Assembly (NCBI GenBank): GCA_017964325.1
Contig: JAGCSE010000090.1
Location: 1-64,000 of the forward strand
DNA: 64,000 bases
Direction of reading: 5' to 3'
From: Victivallales bacterium
GTDB lineage: Bacteria > Verrucomicrobiota > Lentisphaeria > Oligosphaerales > Oligosphaeraceae
The position numbers and the translations under genes are program-made. Shown here one piece after another: positions 55,286 through 63,619 of this stretch (positions are counted from its first letter, which is position 1; the number at the start of each line of letters is the position of its first letter). The notes beneath the pieces are model-generated. The model did not search any database. It was not told the DNA's origin and worked only from the letters and a program-made list of their open reading frames with translations.

Positions 55286-56028
55286 TGTCCGTCTCCTTCG
55301 ATAGTGGTGACGGGCAGGAGAAGAAGCGCGGGCGGCCGATTACCTGAACTGATTTCAATGGCTTGGGCGATGGACGGAAAACAATCCCGCCGCCAATGCC
55401 ATTCCCAGTCGCCATTTTGGCGGATGCCGAAGCCGGCGATTTTTGTTTCCGGAGCGACGGCGTAGGCGGTGGATAATCCAAGATACAGCAACTGAAATTC
55501 GCGTTGAATGCCGTCTGGCCCTGTAAGAATGGTCTGTACAGGCTTTTGCAGTTGTTGGTCGAAATCGCGGATGCTGTCAATCGATTCGAGAAAACGACGG
55601 AGCCTGGACGACAGGTTGTCGCCTTGCAACGGTGGCAGCATCGTTTCTTGCAATGGTTTGGGCAGTAGAACTCGCTTGGTTTCAAGTGCTTGTTCCGCAA
55701 TGTTTAAAGGGAGTTGACAAGCTTGATGGTCTTGCTGAAGCTGTTGCTGTTCCGCTTCCAGTTTCTGCTTTTCTTCAATTAATGATTGTTTCTGTTTGAG
55801 GAGGCGTTGGATTTCAGATTTGAGTTTGGCGTTTTCTGCGGCCAGTTCGCGTTCGCGGTCTTGGCAGCGCATGGAGAAATCTTTGCGTTGCATTTCGCAT
55901 TCCGCCAGATGATTCTTGCAGGCGGCAAGTTCGCCAGCAAGGGCCTGACAGTATTCGGCAATGTCCGAAGTCTGCCCGTATGAGGCGATCAGAATGCTGA
56001 AAATAGTGATAATGATGGACTTGGACAT
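55282..56028 (-). CDS. DUF3450-like periplasmic coiled-coil protein
   Basis: A 248-residue exported protein. The signal peptide (SKSIIITIFSILIASYGQ) is followed by a coiled coil rich in Gln, Glu and Lys (about residues 25-115). The C-terminal domain shows LSSRLRRFLESIDSIRDFDQQL and FQLLYLGLSTAYAVAPETKIAGFGIRQNGDWEWH, the LYLGR...W pattern of DUF3450. Such proteins accompany TtpC, ExbB2, ExbD2 and TonB2 in marine gammaproteobacteria; the same order holds here. Confidence 0.78.
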   Translation of the reverse strand: MSKSIIITIFSILIASYGQTSDIAEYCQALAGELAACKNHLAECEMQRKDFSMRCQDRERELAAENAKLKSEIQRLLKQKQSLIEEKQKLEAEQQQLQQDHQACQLPLNIAEQALETKRVLLPKPLQETMLPPLQGDNLSSRLRRFLESIDSIRDFDQQLQKPVQTILTGPDGIQREFQLLYLGLSTAYAVAPETKIAGFGIRQNGDWEWHWRRDCFPSIAQAIEISSGNRPPALLLLPVTTIEGDGQ

Positions 56029-56060
56029 TTATTTATTTTATTTTGTTTTTAACGCAGAGT

Positions 56061-56093
56061 CGCAGAGGCACGATGGAAAATCGTGCCTCTGCG
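56061..56093. other. 14-bp perfect hairpin between the receptor gene and the TonB2 genes
   Basis: CGCAGAGGCACGAT pairs exactly with ATCGTGCCTCTGCG around a GGAAA loop, 13 bases past the receptor stop. The next bases, on the side of the TonB2 genes, repeat the stem word (ACGCAGAGTCGCAGAGG). No U-tract, so it probably limits read-through or protects the receptor mRNA. Confidence 0.65.
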
Positions 56094-56106
56094 CGATTGT
56101 GATGGA

Positions 56107-58083
56107 TTAGAAGGAATAGGTCAAGCCTATATAATAGACACGACCGTAGGTGTTGTAGATGATGCCGTAGGAGTCAACCGTGGCGTAGTTTTCGTTGAGG
56201 AGGTTGTCGATGCGGCCATAGACTTTGAAATGGTCGTTGAATTTCCAGCCGATGGTGGTGTGGATGAGGCAGTAGTTGTGCATCTTGTTGGCGGAGCCTG
56301 CACCATTGGCGTTCTGGCGGGGGCCGACGAACACGCCGCCGATGTTCAGGTCGAGCTGCTGGATGGGATTCCAGGTGGCGTCAAAGCTGAACTGATGGTC
56401 GGCGATGAGCGGACGGAAATGATCGCCTGTCTGGATGTTGCGGGCATGCTGCCATGTGTAGGCGAAGCGGAAGGAGAGGGCGTCGATGGGGCGGGCGTTG
56501 ATGCCAGCCTCGATGCCGCGGATTTTCATCTTGTCAACGTTGACAGGATAGTTCATCCATGTTTGGGCGTCGTAGCCGCCGTAGGCTTCGATGTAGTTTT
56601 CAACGGCGTTCTGGAAATAAGTGATGTCGGCGGTCAACTGCTTGCCGATGATGTCCTGTTCGATGCCGATGTCCCATGTGCGGGCTTTTTCAGGCTTCAG
56701 GTCGGGGTTGCCGCGCCAATACCAGAGGTTGTTGGCGAGAGGCATGAGTTCATACGGGTTGGGGGCGCGATAGCCTTTGCCGTAGGATGTGCGGAAAGTC
56801 GTGCCTGTGGGTTCGAGCAGATAGCGTGCGGAGACGTTGCCCGTCCATTCATGGTCGAAGTCGGAATGGTGGTTGTAGCGGAAGTTGGCGTTGAAGAAGA
56901 GGTTTTCAACAGGCTCGATCTGGTAGCCGATGTAGTAGCCGACGGTGCGGTAGGTTTCATCCCAGCCCTTGTACTTTTTGTTGTCGTATCCGACCATGAA
57001 TCCGCGGACCTGTTCATGCTGGAAGTCGATGCCGGCTGTCAGCGTGTTCCAGTCGTTGATGTGGAGAGTCGCTTGGGCGTTGATTAACGAGAGGTCTCCT
57101 AGATAGCGTGAGCCATTGCCTGCGCCTACGCCAATATAATCACGGTCAGCACGAGTCTGTGCATAGGAGAGGGAGAGGTCGAGAGTGTCGTTTAGGAGTC
57201 CCGTTCCAGCAATTTTGGCGTGTCCCATATACTTGCGGAGCCAGATGTTGTCGTCGTCCGGACCTGAGCCCCAGTCGCCTGTGTAGCCGTCGTCGTATTC
57301 TTCATCGGTGTCGGTGAAGGAGCCGCCGAGTTCGATGCGCCATTTGTCGTCGAGCTGGAAGCCGAGATCGGCGAAATAGTTCATGGAGCGGAAATGGTCG
57401 TTGTCACCGTTGATTGACATTGCGGCTGACGGACCTTTGCGATAGACGGAGATGCCGCGTTCGCGCTGGCGGGCGACGCCGACCTTGTAATCGACGATGG
57501 ACTGGCGGCCATAGACGATGGCCGTTGTGTCGAAGCGGCCATGGCTGCCCGCCTCGACGTTGAAGATGCCGTGCGTGCCGTCTTCTTTCGGTGGTTTGCG
57601 GGTGATGATGTTGACGATGCCGCCGAGCGCGGAACTGCCTTGCAGGGAGACGGCGCCTTTCACGATTTCAACGCGGTCGATGAGATCGAGTGAGAGGTTG
57701 TCGAACATCGGGGCGAGACCTGCGGTCTGCGAATTGTCGATATAGGGGAAACCGTCGATGAGCAGCTTCGTATGGTATGTGTGCATTCCGCGGAGGGAGA
57801 TGACGGGATTGCTGGCTCGCGGGCCATACGAATAGAAGCTGATGCCGGGCTGTTCGCGGATAATATCCTGTGCGTAAGGAAGTTCCGACGGCTCAAATTG
57901 TTTGCGGTCGAGAATGGTGATGGATTGTCCAAGCGAGTCTGCCCGTGCGTTGGTTCGGACGCCTGTGACGGTGATGGCGGGGAGTTCCTCCACGTTTTCT
58001 TTTGCTTCCTGTGCAAAAGTCGATGACAGGAAACAGAGGAGGGTTGCGGGGATTGTTCGGATGCAGAGTTTCTTCAGGTTCAT
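56107..58083 (-). CDS. btuB: BtuB-like TonB-dependent cobalamin receptor
   Basis: A 658-residue outer-membrane receptor. Signal peptide CIRTIPATLLCFLSSTFAQ. A TonB-box-like segment (ELPAITVTG) precedes the plug, which shows PYAQDIIREQPGISFYSYG, VISLRGMHTYHTKLLIDGFPYID, and VEIVKGAVSLQGSSALGGIVNIITRKP. The barrel has the late FRTSYGKGYRAPNPYELMP and PEKARTWDIGIEQDI, and ends YYIGLTYSF. A cobalamin riboswitch in the leader makes vitamin B12 (or a cobinamide) the likely substrate. AAGGAAGG lies 4-11 bases ahead of the ATG. Confidence 0.92.
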   Translation of the reverse strand: MNLKKLCIRTIPATLLCFLSSTFAQEAKENVEELPAITVTGVRTNARADSLGQSITILDRKQFEPSELPYAQDIIREQPGISFYSYGPRASNPVISLRGMHTYHTKLLIDGFPYIDNSQTAGLAPMFDNLSLDLIDRVEIVKGAVSLQGSSALGGIVNIITRKPPKEDGTHGIFNVEAGSHGRFDTTAIVYGRQSIVDYKVGVARQRERGISVYRKGPSAAMSINGDNDHFRSMNYFADLGFQLDDKWRIELGGSFTDTDEEYDDGYTGDWGSGPDDDNIWLRKYMGHAKIAGTGLLNDTLDLSLSYAQTRADRDYIGVGAGNGSRYLGDLSLINAQATLHINDWNTLTAGIDFQHEQVRGFMVGYDNKKYKGWDETYRTVGYYIGYQIEPVENLFFNANFRYNHHSDFDHEWTGNVSARYLLEPTGTTFRTSYGKGYRAPNPYELMPLANNLWYWRGNPDLKPEKARTWDIGIEQDIIGKQLTADITYFQNAVENYIEAYGGYDAQTWMNYPVNVDKMKIRGIEAGINARPIDALSFRFAYTWQHARNIQTGDHFRPLIADHQFSFDATWNPIQQLDLNIGGVFVGPRQNANGAGSANKMHNYCLIHTTIGWKFNDHFKVYGRIDNLLNENYATVDSYGIIYNTYGRVYYIGLTYSF

Positions 58084-58124
58084 GTTGCCTTCCTTGCGTT
58101 ACGCGCACAAATTGTGGCTGTTGC

Positions 58125-58259
58125 GTCTCGGCTACGGGATCCGACTCATGGCATCGGGCCATTTACGGTTGCGCGACAGCTCCCGGTTTGCACGGGATTC
58201 ACCGGATAAGGCTTCAGCCCCGCCCACCTGGGCGGTACAAGCTGAAACGTTGCCGAGAC
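58125..58259 (-). promoter_or_regulatory. Cobalamin riboswitch in the btuB leader
   Basis: The minus-strand leader closes with an 8-bp P1, GTCTCGGC (58252-58259) and GCCGAGAC (58125-58132). Between them are the conserved core words CCGGTGAATCCCGTGC, GGGAGCTGTCGCGCAACCGTAA, and CCATGAGTCGGA, matching the GGTGaaaatCC, GCtGtCCCGCAACtGT and B12-box regions of the class. P2/P3-like hairpin ACCGCCCAGGTGGGCGGG is also visible. The ribosome binding site lies about 30 bases beyond the aptamer, suggesting translational control. Confidence 0.94.
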
Positions 58260-58300
58260 TTGGAGATAATATAGCCTTTCAATGAGAATAGGGAAGCGGA

Positions 58301-58564
58301 TGCGGAAACAATTCGTTTTCTTTTGCTTTCAGCTTTCTAAGAATCTTTAGTCGAAAAAAAATCGTGCATCTTGACGTTTGTTGACGTTTATAGCTTATCT
58401 ACAATGTACACCTTTAGCTAATTCTTTTTTATAGCAGTTTCAGAAACTGTCATTTCAAAATAATGCCCCATATTATGGAAGATGACATCATCTTGAAAGG
58501 TGATATTTGCGGTCACCTTACACTTTGTGTTGGGGTGGTTGTGAATATACGAATTAACAACTGT
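58301..58564. other. AT-rich intergenic region downstream of the kinase gene
   Basis: No gene seen. On the minus strand a weak hairpin AGGTGA/TCACCT (58498-58503 with 58513-58518) followed by TTCAAG could end the kinase transcript. A CAGTTTC-GAAACTG palindrome lies near 58436-58450. Near 58270 a TATATT on the minus strand may be the -10 for the riboswitch transcript. Confidence 0.4.
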
Positions 58565-60736
58565 TCAATATTCTTCTCTTCTCTTTTTCTTCTGTTCAAC
58601 ATAGAGTGAGTGAATCCTGAAGCAGGCTAAAATCCAGGAGCAAAGCATAATAATACAATGTAAAAAAACTAACATTTCCCAAGATTCCGGCCAGTTTTCA
58701 TCTTTGTATGTAACAACAATATGCCAAAATAATTCTATTATAGTATATGAAATAAATGGATAGGGGTATTCAACAAAAGCGAACATCTGGAGGATTAAAC
58801 AGAAAACACCCATAAATACGATAAGATAAAAAGTGATATCATAATAACCCATACTTAATAAAATAAACCCAGTGACAAAACATACTACAATGAAAACGAA
58901 AAGCATCCAACGTTTCCTGTTTGTCATGCGACGCAAGAGAGTTGGCTTCATTGTCTTATTTTTCCATCGTATAAATGCCCATCGTATGAAGGTAAAAAAA
59001 TTCAATGGACATAAAACGAATATTAGGAACAATACGTATTGTTCCATGTTTTTACAATGATATCCATATCCGTAAAATAGAGAATGAATACAGGTGAAGA
59101 GTGGTGCGTAACAGTTTACACGAGACTGCAAAAGGCAGATAATAAAACCAATGCTAATTGATAGTATGTATATTGTTGGCCATTTTTCGGATATGACACC
59201 GCAAATTTCTATTATGAATACTGATATAATTAATAAGTAAAAGATAATTATCAAGATAGGTTTCAGTATTTTTATTAAAAAGTTTATGATGGGCATTAAG
59301 ATAGGTTTTAGCCACTTGTTATAAAAGTTTAAGAATCCAATTAAAATAAGCTTAGGCCACTTTATTAATAAGTAATAGAAGGGCATAAAAAAGAGTTTCA
59401 GCCACTTCATAAAACTATTCTTCTTCTCTACATCCTTTTTACTCACGTCGCCTTTGTGCTGGATGGGGGACATCTGTATTGGAGCCTGCTGCTGAATTGG
59501 AGCCTGCTGCTGAATTGGAGCCTGCTGCTGAATTGGAGCCTGCTGCTGAATTGGAGCCTGCTGCTGAATTGGAATATGCTGTGGCACAGGCATTTGCTGT
59601 GGAATGGGTGTTTGTTGTAGCATGGGAATATATTGCGACTGTGGTGATGGAACAGCTGGAGTCACAGTATTAATAGCCATACCTAATGCTTCGATAAATT
59701 CCGTACAATTTTTATAGCGGTTTTCAGGTCGCTTGGACATCGCTTTCGCCAGTACGGCGTTCGTCTGTTCCGACACCCCTCGCACCGGAGGCATGGGATC
59801 GTTTAGTACCATATTACAGAGTATGCTTTCGTTGGGGCCTTTGTAGTAATATGGCAAGAATCCAGCAAGGCAACGATATGCCGTCACTGCCAGAGAATAC
59901 TGGTCCGATGCGGGAAGGGGACGCTGTCCCTTCCATTGTTCGGGAGACTGGTAAGCAGGAGTACCCGAATTGAAATCAACCATGACCTCCTCCACTTCAG
60001 GCCTCAAGGCATTCGTTGTACCGAGTGGACGCATTTCACGGCTCGCAACACCGAAATCTATTAACAGAACCCTTCCTTGGGTTTTGTCAATCATAATGTT
60101 GGCATCTTTTACATCGCGATGGGTCACACCCTTGGAGTGCGCATAATCCAATGCTGCTGCTATCTGCTTCAGAATGCGGAGTGTCTCAAGTACTATTAGT
60201 TGGCGATTACCGCCGAATTGAAGAAAATGCGTTACCAAGTCTTCGCCTTCTACCCACTCCATTTCGATGTATCGTTGCCCAGTGATTTCATCAATTTCCA
60301 TGGCGTTGACTCTAATGATATTGTCATGATTCAACGACTTTACCAGATTATAGTTCTTTCTGAACTGGTCCGCATCTGTTGCTGACATCCGTCCGCCAGA
60401 CAGAACCGTCTTAAGTGCAACCGTTTCTCCTGTGCTGACTTTCAAACACTTATAGACGACTCCCATGCCTCCTTTCCCAGCCACCTTCAACACTTTGTAG
60501 CGACCGCCTAAAAGCGTATTGTCTGGTTGCAAAACAAAGCTGCGCCTAATTGGCTCATCCGTATGGTCTTCCGTACTACCAACGGATGTGTCGAAACTAT
60601 CAGACGGATTATTGATGGTCTTGAATGTAGTGTCTGAAGAATGATTTTCTGTCATGAAAGAACCGTCCGACAAATGGTTGACGGTTTTGGAGGTGTCATT
60701 TTCATCCAATCTTCTTTTGTTTGAATAATCAGTCAT
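58565..60736 (-). CDS. Membrane-anchored Ser/Thr protein kinase with Gln-Pro repeat linker
   Basis: A 723-residue Hanks-type kinase. Residues 1-65 are Ser/Thr/Asn-rich and repetitive (SDTTFKTINNPSDSFDTS), possible autophosphorylation sites. The kinase domain (about 80-355) has AGKGGMGVVYK, Lys109, the intact HRD at 206-208 (HRDVKDANI) and DFG at 227-229. A linker of PIQQQA repeats follows (about 370-425). The C-terminal 290 residues hold several hydrophobic segments (ILIIIFYLLIISVFIIEICG, WMLFVFIVVCFVTGFILLSMG). The membrane part is much more AT-rich than neighbouring genes, a sign of separate origin. The ligand sensed by the membrane domain is unknown. Confidence 0.88.
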   Translation of the reverse strand: MTDYSNKRRLDENDTSKTVNHLSDGSFMTENHSSDTTFKTINNPSDSFDTSVGSTEDHTDEPIRRSFVLQPDNTLLGGRYKVLKVAGKGGMGVVYKCLKVSTGETVALKTVLSGGRMSATDADQFRKNYNLVKSLNHDNIIRVNAMEIDEITGQRYIEMEWVEGEDLVTHFLQFGGNRQLIVLETLRILKQIAAALDYAHSKGVTHRDVKDANIMIDKTQGRVLLIDFGVASREMRPLGTTNALRPEVEEVMVDFNSGTPAYQSPEQWKGQRPLPASDQYSLAVTAYRCLAGFLPYYYKGPNESILCNMVLNDPMPPVRGVSEQTNAVLAKAMSKRPENRYKNCTEFIEALGMAINTVTPAVPSPQSQYIPMLQQTPIPQQMPVPQHIPIQQQAPIQQQAPIQQQAPIQQQAPIQQQAPIQMSPIQHKGDVSKKDVEKKNSFMKWLKLFFMPFYYLLIKWPKLILIGFLNFYNKWLKPILMPIINFLIKILKPILIIIFYLLIISVFIIEICGVISEKWPTIYILSISIGFIICLLQSRVNCYAPLFTCIHSLFYGYGYHCKNMEQYVLFLIFVLCPLNFFTFIRWAFIRWKNKTMKPTLLRRMTNRKRWMLFVFIVVCFVTGFILLSMGYYDITFYLIVFMGVFCLILQMFAFVEYPYPFISYTIIELFWHIVVTYKDENWPESWEMLVFLHCIIMLCSWILACFRIHSLYVEQKKKRREEY
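59478..59572 (-). repeat. 18-bp tandem repeat in the kinase linker
   Basis: Five perfect copies of an 18-base unit (ATTGGAGCCTGCTGCTGA on the plus strand) plus a partial one, encoding PIQQQA hexapeptides. Copy number is likely to vary by slippage. Confidence 0.95.
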
Positions 60737-60761
60737 GTTTTTAAATTTTTAATATGATAAA

Positions 60762-60790
60762 GATATAATTCATGATGGATCTGAAGGCAA
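60762..60790 (-). promoter_or_regulatory. Probable promoter of the membrane kinase gene
   Basis: On the minus strand TTGCCT (60785-60790), a 17-base spacer and TATATC (60762-60767), about 25 bases before the kinase start at 60736. Confidence 0.5.
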
Positions 60791-60848
60791 TTTACCCTTC
60801 TACAATAATATATATTTCGTGTGGCAAAAATAAAGCAGATTTTAATAC

Positions 60849-63614
60849 TTACCGTTTGCGGACACGTTTGAGGGCGTCAGAGATGGAATCCGTTGATTCG
60901 GGCGGAGGTTCGGGAGTGGATGGCGTCAAAGATGTATGTGTTTCTGGCTGAGATGGTTGTGTTGTCGTTTTTGGGCGTTGCTGTTTCGCAGAGACGGCGG
61001 GTTGTGTGGTCTGCTGCGCAGGGCGTTGGACGGTGGATTTCACGGCGGTGGGATATTGTCGGCGGATGAAGAACGGAAGTTTTGAGAGAAGAAGGCAGAG
61101 CATGGCAAAGATGGCGAGAAGCGGTGTCATGTCGAAAAAGCGATGCTTTGCCGGAAGTTCTTTCCAGATGTCGTCCAATACGATGCGTTCACGACCGCCT
61201 GTGATGGCGGCAAGTTCGGTCAGTGAAAGATCGTTGTCAGAAGCACTTGGAGCAAATTCAGGCGAGACGGGAAGCATGGCCGGGGCGATGGCGATCGGCG
61301 ATTTCAAGCCAGTCCAGCTGATGGTGCCAAGACAGACTGAATCGCCTTCCAGAGGAAGGCGGGCGGCGACTTGGTCGGGGCCGTTCCATTGGAAACGAAT
61401 GGCGGAGGCGGTGTTTTCACCGTTTGCGTTCTGGATGACGGCGTTGAAGACGGGGAGGTCGGCGAATGGGTCGCGTTCGCGTTCTGGCAATAAATCAATG
61501 GTGATTGTAAGTATTCCGTTGGCAAGAGATTGCGAGACAAGATAGTCTTCGCTTTCATCCTCTGGGGGGAGAATCCAGTTGGCGAGAGCCGTGAGGAGGG
61601 GGGCTGCGGCGGGATGGTTGCCGAAGGGGCCTGTGTATTTGCCGTCGGCCTCGCCCATAAATGCGGCTGTGCGACCTAGTTGGACGGATCGCGTGGCAGC
61701 CAGCGGCGCCTTGTTCTCGTCCTGTGTGATGAATTGCACGTCCGCTTGCGGAGCGGCGTAGCAGAGGTTGTAACCACCTAACGTGGCGGGTTGTCCGAAG
61801 ACGTTGGCGGGCGAGAGCGTTTGGACGGAGGGGGTAAAGGAGGCTTCCGTCGGTGTGTCGATGAACGTGTTGCGAACCATGGCGAATGTGTCTTCGACGA
61901 AGATACGCGGCAGTTCATTGGCGTTGTCAGTAAAGTAGCAGATGCCGCCGCCGAGACGTGCGACGTCTTTAAGGAAATTCGCGTCGCTGTCGGTTTCATT
62001 GCCAAGTGCGATGACGGAGACGGTGACGTCGCCGATGCGGCCCTGCGCGAGCAGGTTTTGGTATTCGTCTGGTTCTTCGGCATCCGCCGCATCCGCGAAG
62101 AGGATGATGTGGCGGGTGGGTACGTCGGTTTTCATAATCTGCTCGAAGGCGGCGGCGAGGCCCGTATAGACGAAAATTCCGCCGCCCATGGAGGTGATGC
62201 CGAGGATGGAGCTCTGGGCATTGGGATGGGAGCTGACGGGCGAAAGCGGAATAACAATGTGGGGGGAGGAATCGACGGCGATGGCACTGAATAAGTCAGT
62301 TGGAGCGAGGAGCTTAAAGACTTCGGCGGTGCCGAGGTTGGCCAAATCCATCTTTGTGCGGCCGCCGTCGATGGACATCGCCATACTGCCCGAACGGTCG
62401 AGCACGACGACGACGGCGACGGTGCTTTTGCGAATTTCCTGCCGTTGCTCCATGGTGACGGGGAGGATTTCGTCCAATGGTGATTTGTAGTATCCGCCGA
62501 CGGCGAAGGAGGAACGGCCGCCTGTCATGAAAAGGCCGAGCGCTCCTGATTTGACGAGCTGTGCGATAAGCTCCATGCCGTTCATGCCGAGTTTTGAGGC
62601 GGGGACATTTTCTAGAATGAGTCCTGAATAGTTTGCAAGATGTTCTGGCGAAAGAAGATGAGATGATGGCGCGGCAACATCGACAGGAAGCTGCGAAGCG
62701 GTTAGCACTTTGGCGAGATTCCGCGAGGGGGACTCCGACAGCAGCAGCATTCTTTTTCGACCGACGACTTGTACGACACGGCGGCCGATGTTGTTTTCGG
62801 GGATGTCGTCCATTTCGCCGTTTTCGGCGACGAGGCGGATGTCGTAGGCGATGACGCCAGGCGTCGCGCTTTGGTCACGGCGGACGATTTGATTGAGGCC
62901 GCGGTGCAAAGCGACTTTCTGATTGGCTGGTTGCGACTGGTTGCGGCGGACGGAGATGATGGCGTTTTGGTTTACGGGCGATGAAATCAGAATGGAAACG
63001 GCGAAAGTTTCATTTGGATAGGCGGTGAAGGGGGCTTGGATGTCGGCGATTGCGAGATCGTTGAAATGGTCTCGCTGATAGAGCTTTACATCGATGGGAA
63101 CGGATTGCGCGGCGGCTTTTGCGAAGGCATCCTGCGGATTTTGGCCGTTCCAGATGCCGTCGGAGCAAATCAGAAGACGGGCGGGCGTGTCGAGCGGGAT
63201 GAGCTTGAGGGCTTCCGTGACGGCGTCGTGGAGGTTGGTGGCATTGGGATTGCGGAGAAATACATTGAAATCGTCGAACGGCGAGTCATCGGGCATTTTT
63301 TCAATGGCGGCGGTTCCCGAAAACGAGACGATGCCGAGGCGTGAATCATTGGGACGGCGCGAGTCCAGCCGTTTGATGGCGTTTTTGATTTCCTGACGTG
63401 CATTTTCAGGCATGGATTTCGATTGATCGACGACGGCGATGAGAATGCCGTTACGGTCTTTCCATTTGAAGGAAACACCTGACATGACGGCGATTGCGAG
63501 GATGCAGAAGCAGAGCCGCAGGATGTTGGCGGCTAGGGTGGGCTGTCGATGGAAATACCAATAGAGAATCAGTGGAATCAGCAGCAGCCATGCGATGGGA
63601 TAGGCGATGGTCAT
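60849..63614 (-). CDS. Membrane protein with two VWA domains and a GATase-like domain
   Basis: A 921-residue protein. The ATG at 63614 (MTIAYPIAWLLLIPLILYWYF) begins directly at two membrane helices; the longer frame adds only a basic stretch that lies within the upstream gene. A first von Willebrand A domain has the MIDAS start VVDQSKSMPE (about residue 65). A ThuA/GATase1-like segment follows at about 290-390 (KRMLLLSESPSRNLAKVL, GALGLFMTGGRSSFAVGGY). A second VWA domain carries VVLDRSGSM and GGGIFVYTGL. One helix (LLAIFAMLCLLLSKLPFFI) and a Pro/Thr/Gln-rich cytoplasmic tail end it. This resembles planctomycete-type BatA/B relatives, function unknown. It starts 5 bases after its upstream partner. 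Confidence 0.78.
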   Translation of the reverse strand: MTIAYPIAWLLLIPLILYWYFHRQPTLAANILRLCFCILAIAVMSGVSFKWKDRNGILIAVVDQSKSMPENARQEIKNAIKRLDSRRPNDSRLGIVSFSGTAAIEKMPDDSPFDDFNVFLRNPNATNLHDAVTEALKLIPLDTPARLLICSDGIWNGQNPQDAFAKAAAQSVPIDVKLYQRDHFNDLAIADIQAPFTAYPNETFAVSILISSPVNQNAIISVRRNQSQPANQKVALHRGLNQIVRRDQSATPGVIAYDIRLVAENGEMDDIPENNIGRRVVQVVGRKRMLLLSESPSRNLAKVLTASQLPVDVAAPSSHLLSPEHLANYSGLILENVPASKLGMNGMELIAQLVKSGALGLFMTGGRSSFAVGGYYKSPLDEILPVTMEQRQEIRKSTVAVVVVLDRSGSMAMSIDGGRTKMDLANLGTAEVFKLLAPTDLFSAIAVDSSPHIVIPLSPVSSHPNAQSSILGITSMGGGIFVYTGLAAAFEQIMKTDVPTRHIILFADAADAEEPDEYQNLLAQGRIGDVTVSVIALGNETDSDANFLKDVARLGGGICYFTDNANELPRIFVEDTFAMVRNTFIDTPTEASFTPSVQTLSPANVFGQPATLGGYNLCYAAPQADVQFITQDENKAPLAATRSVQLGRTAAFMGEADGKYTGPFGNHPAAAPLLTALANWILPPEDESEDYLVSQSLANGILTITIDLLPERERDPFADLPVFNAVIQNANGENTASAIRFQWNGPDQVAARLPLEGDSVCLGTISWTGLKSPIAIAPAMLPVSPEFAPSASDNDLSLTELAAITGGRERIVLDDIWKELPAKHRFFDMTPLLAIFAMLCLLLSKLPFFIRRQYPTAVKSTVQRPAQQTTQPAVSAKQQRPKTTTQPSQPETHTSLTPSTPEPPPESTDSISDALKRVRKR

Positions 63615-63619
63615 GATAT

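Noticed and set aside
59478..59572. Regular 18-bp repeats as a possible CRISPR array
   Set aside because: There are no spacers; the copies are directly adjacent and in frame within the kinase gene.
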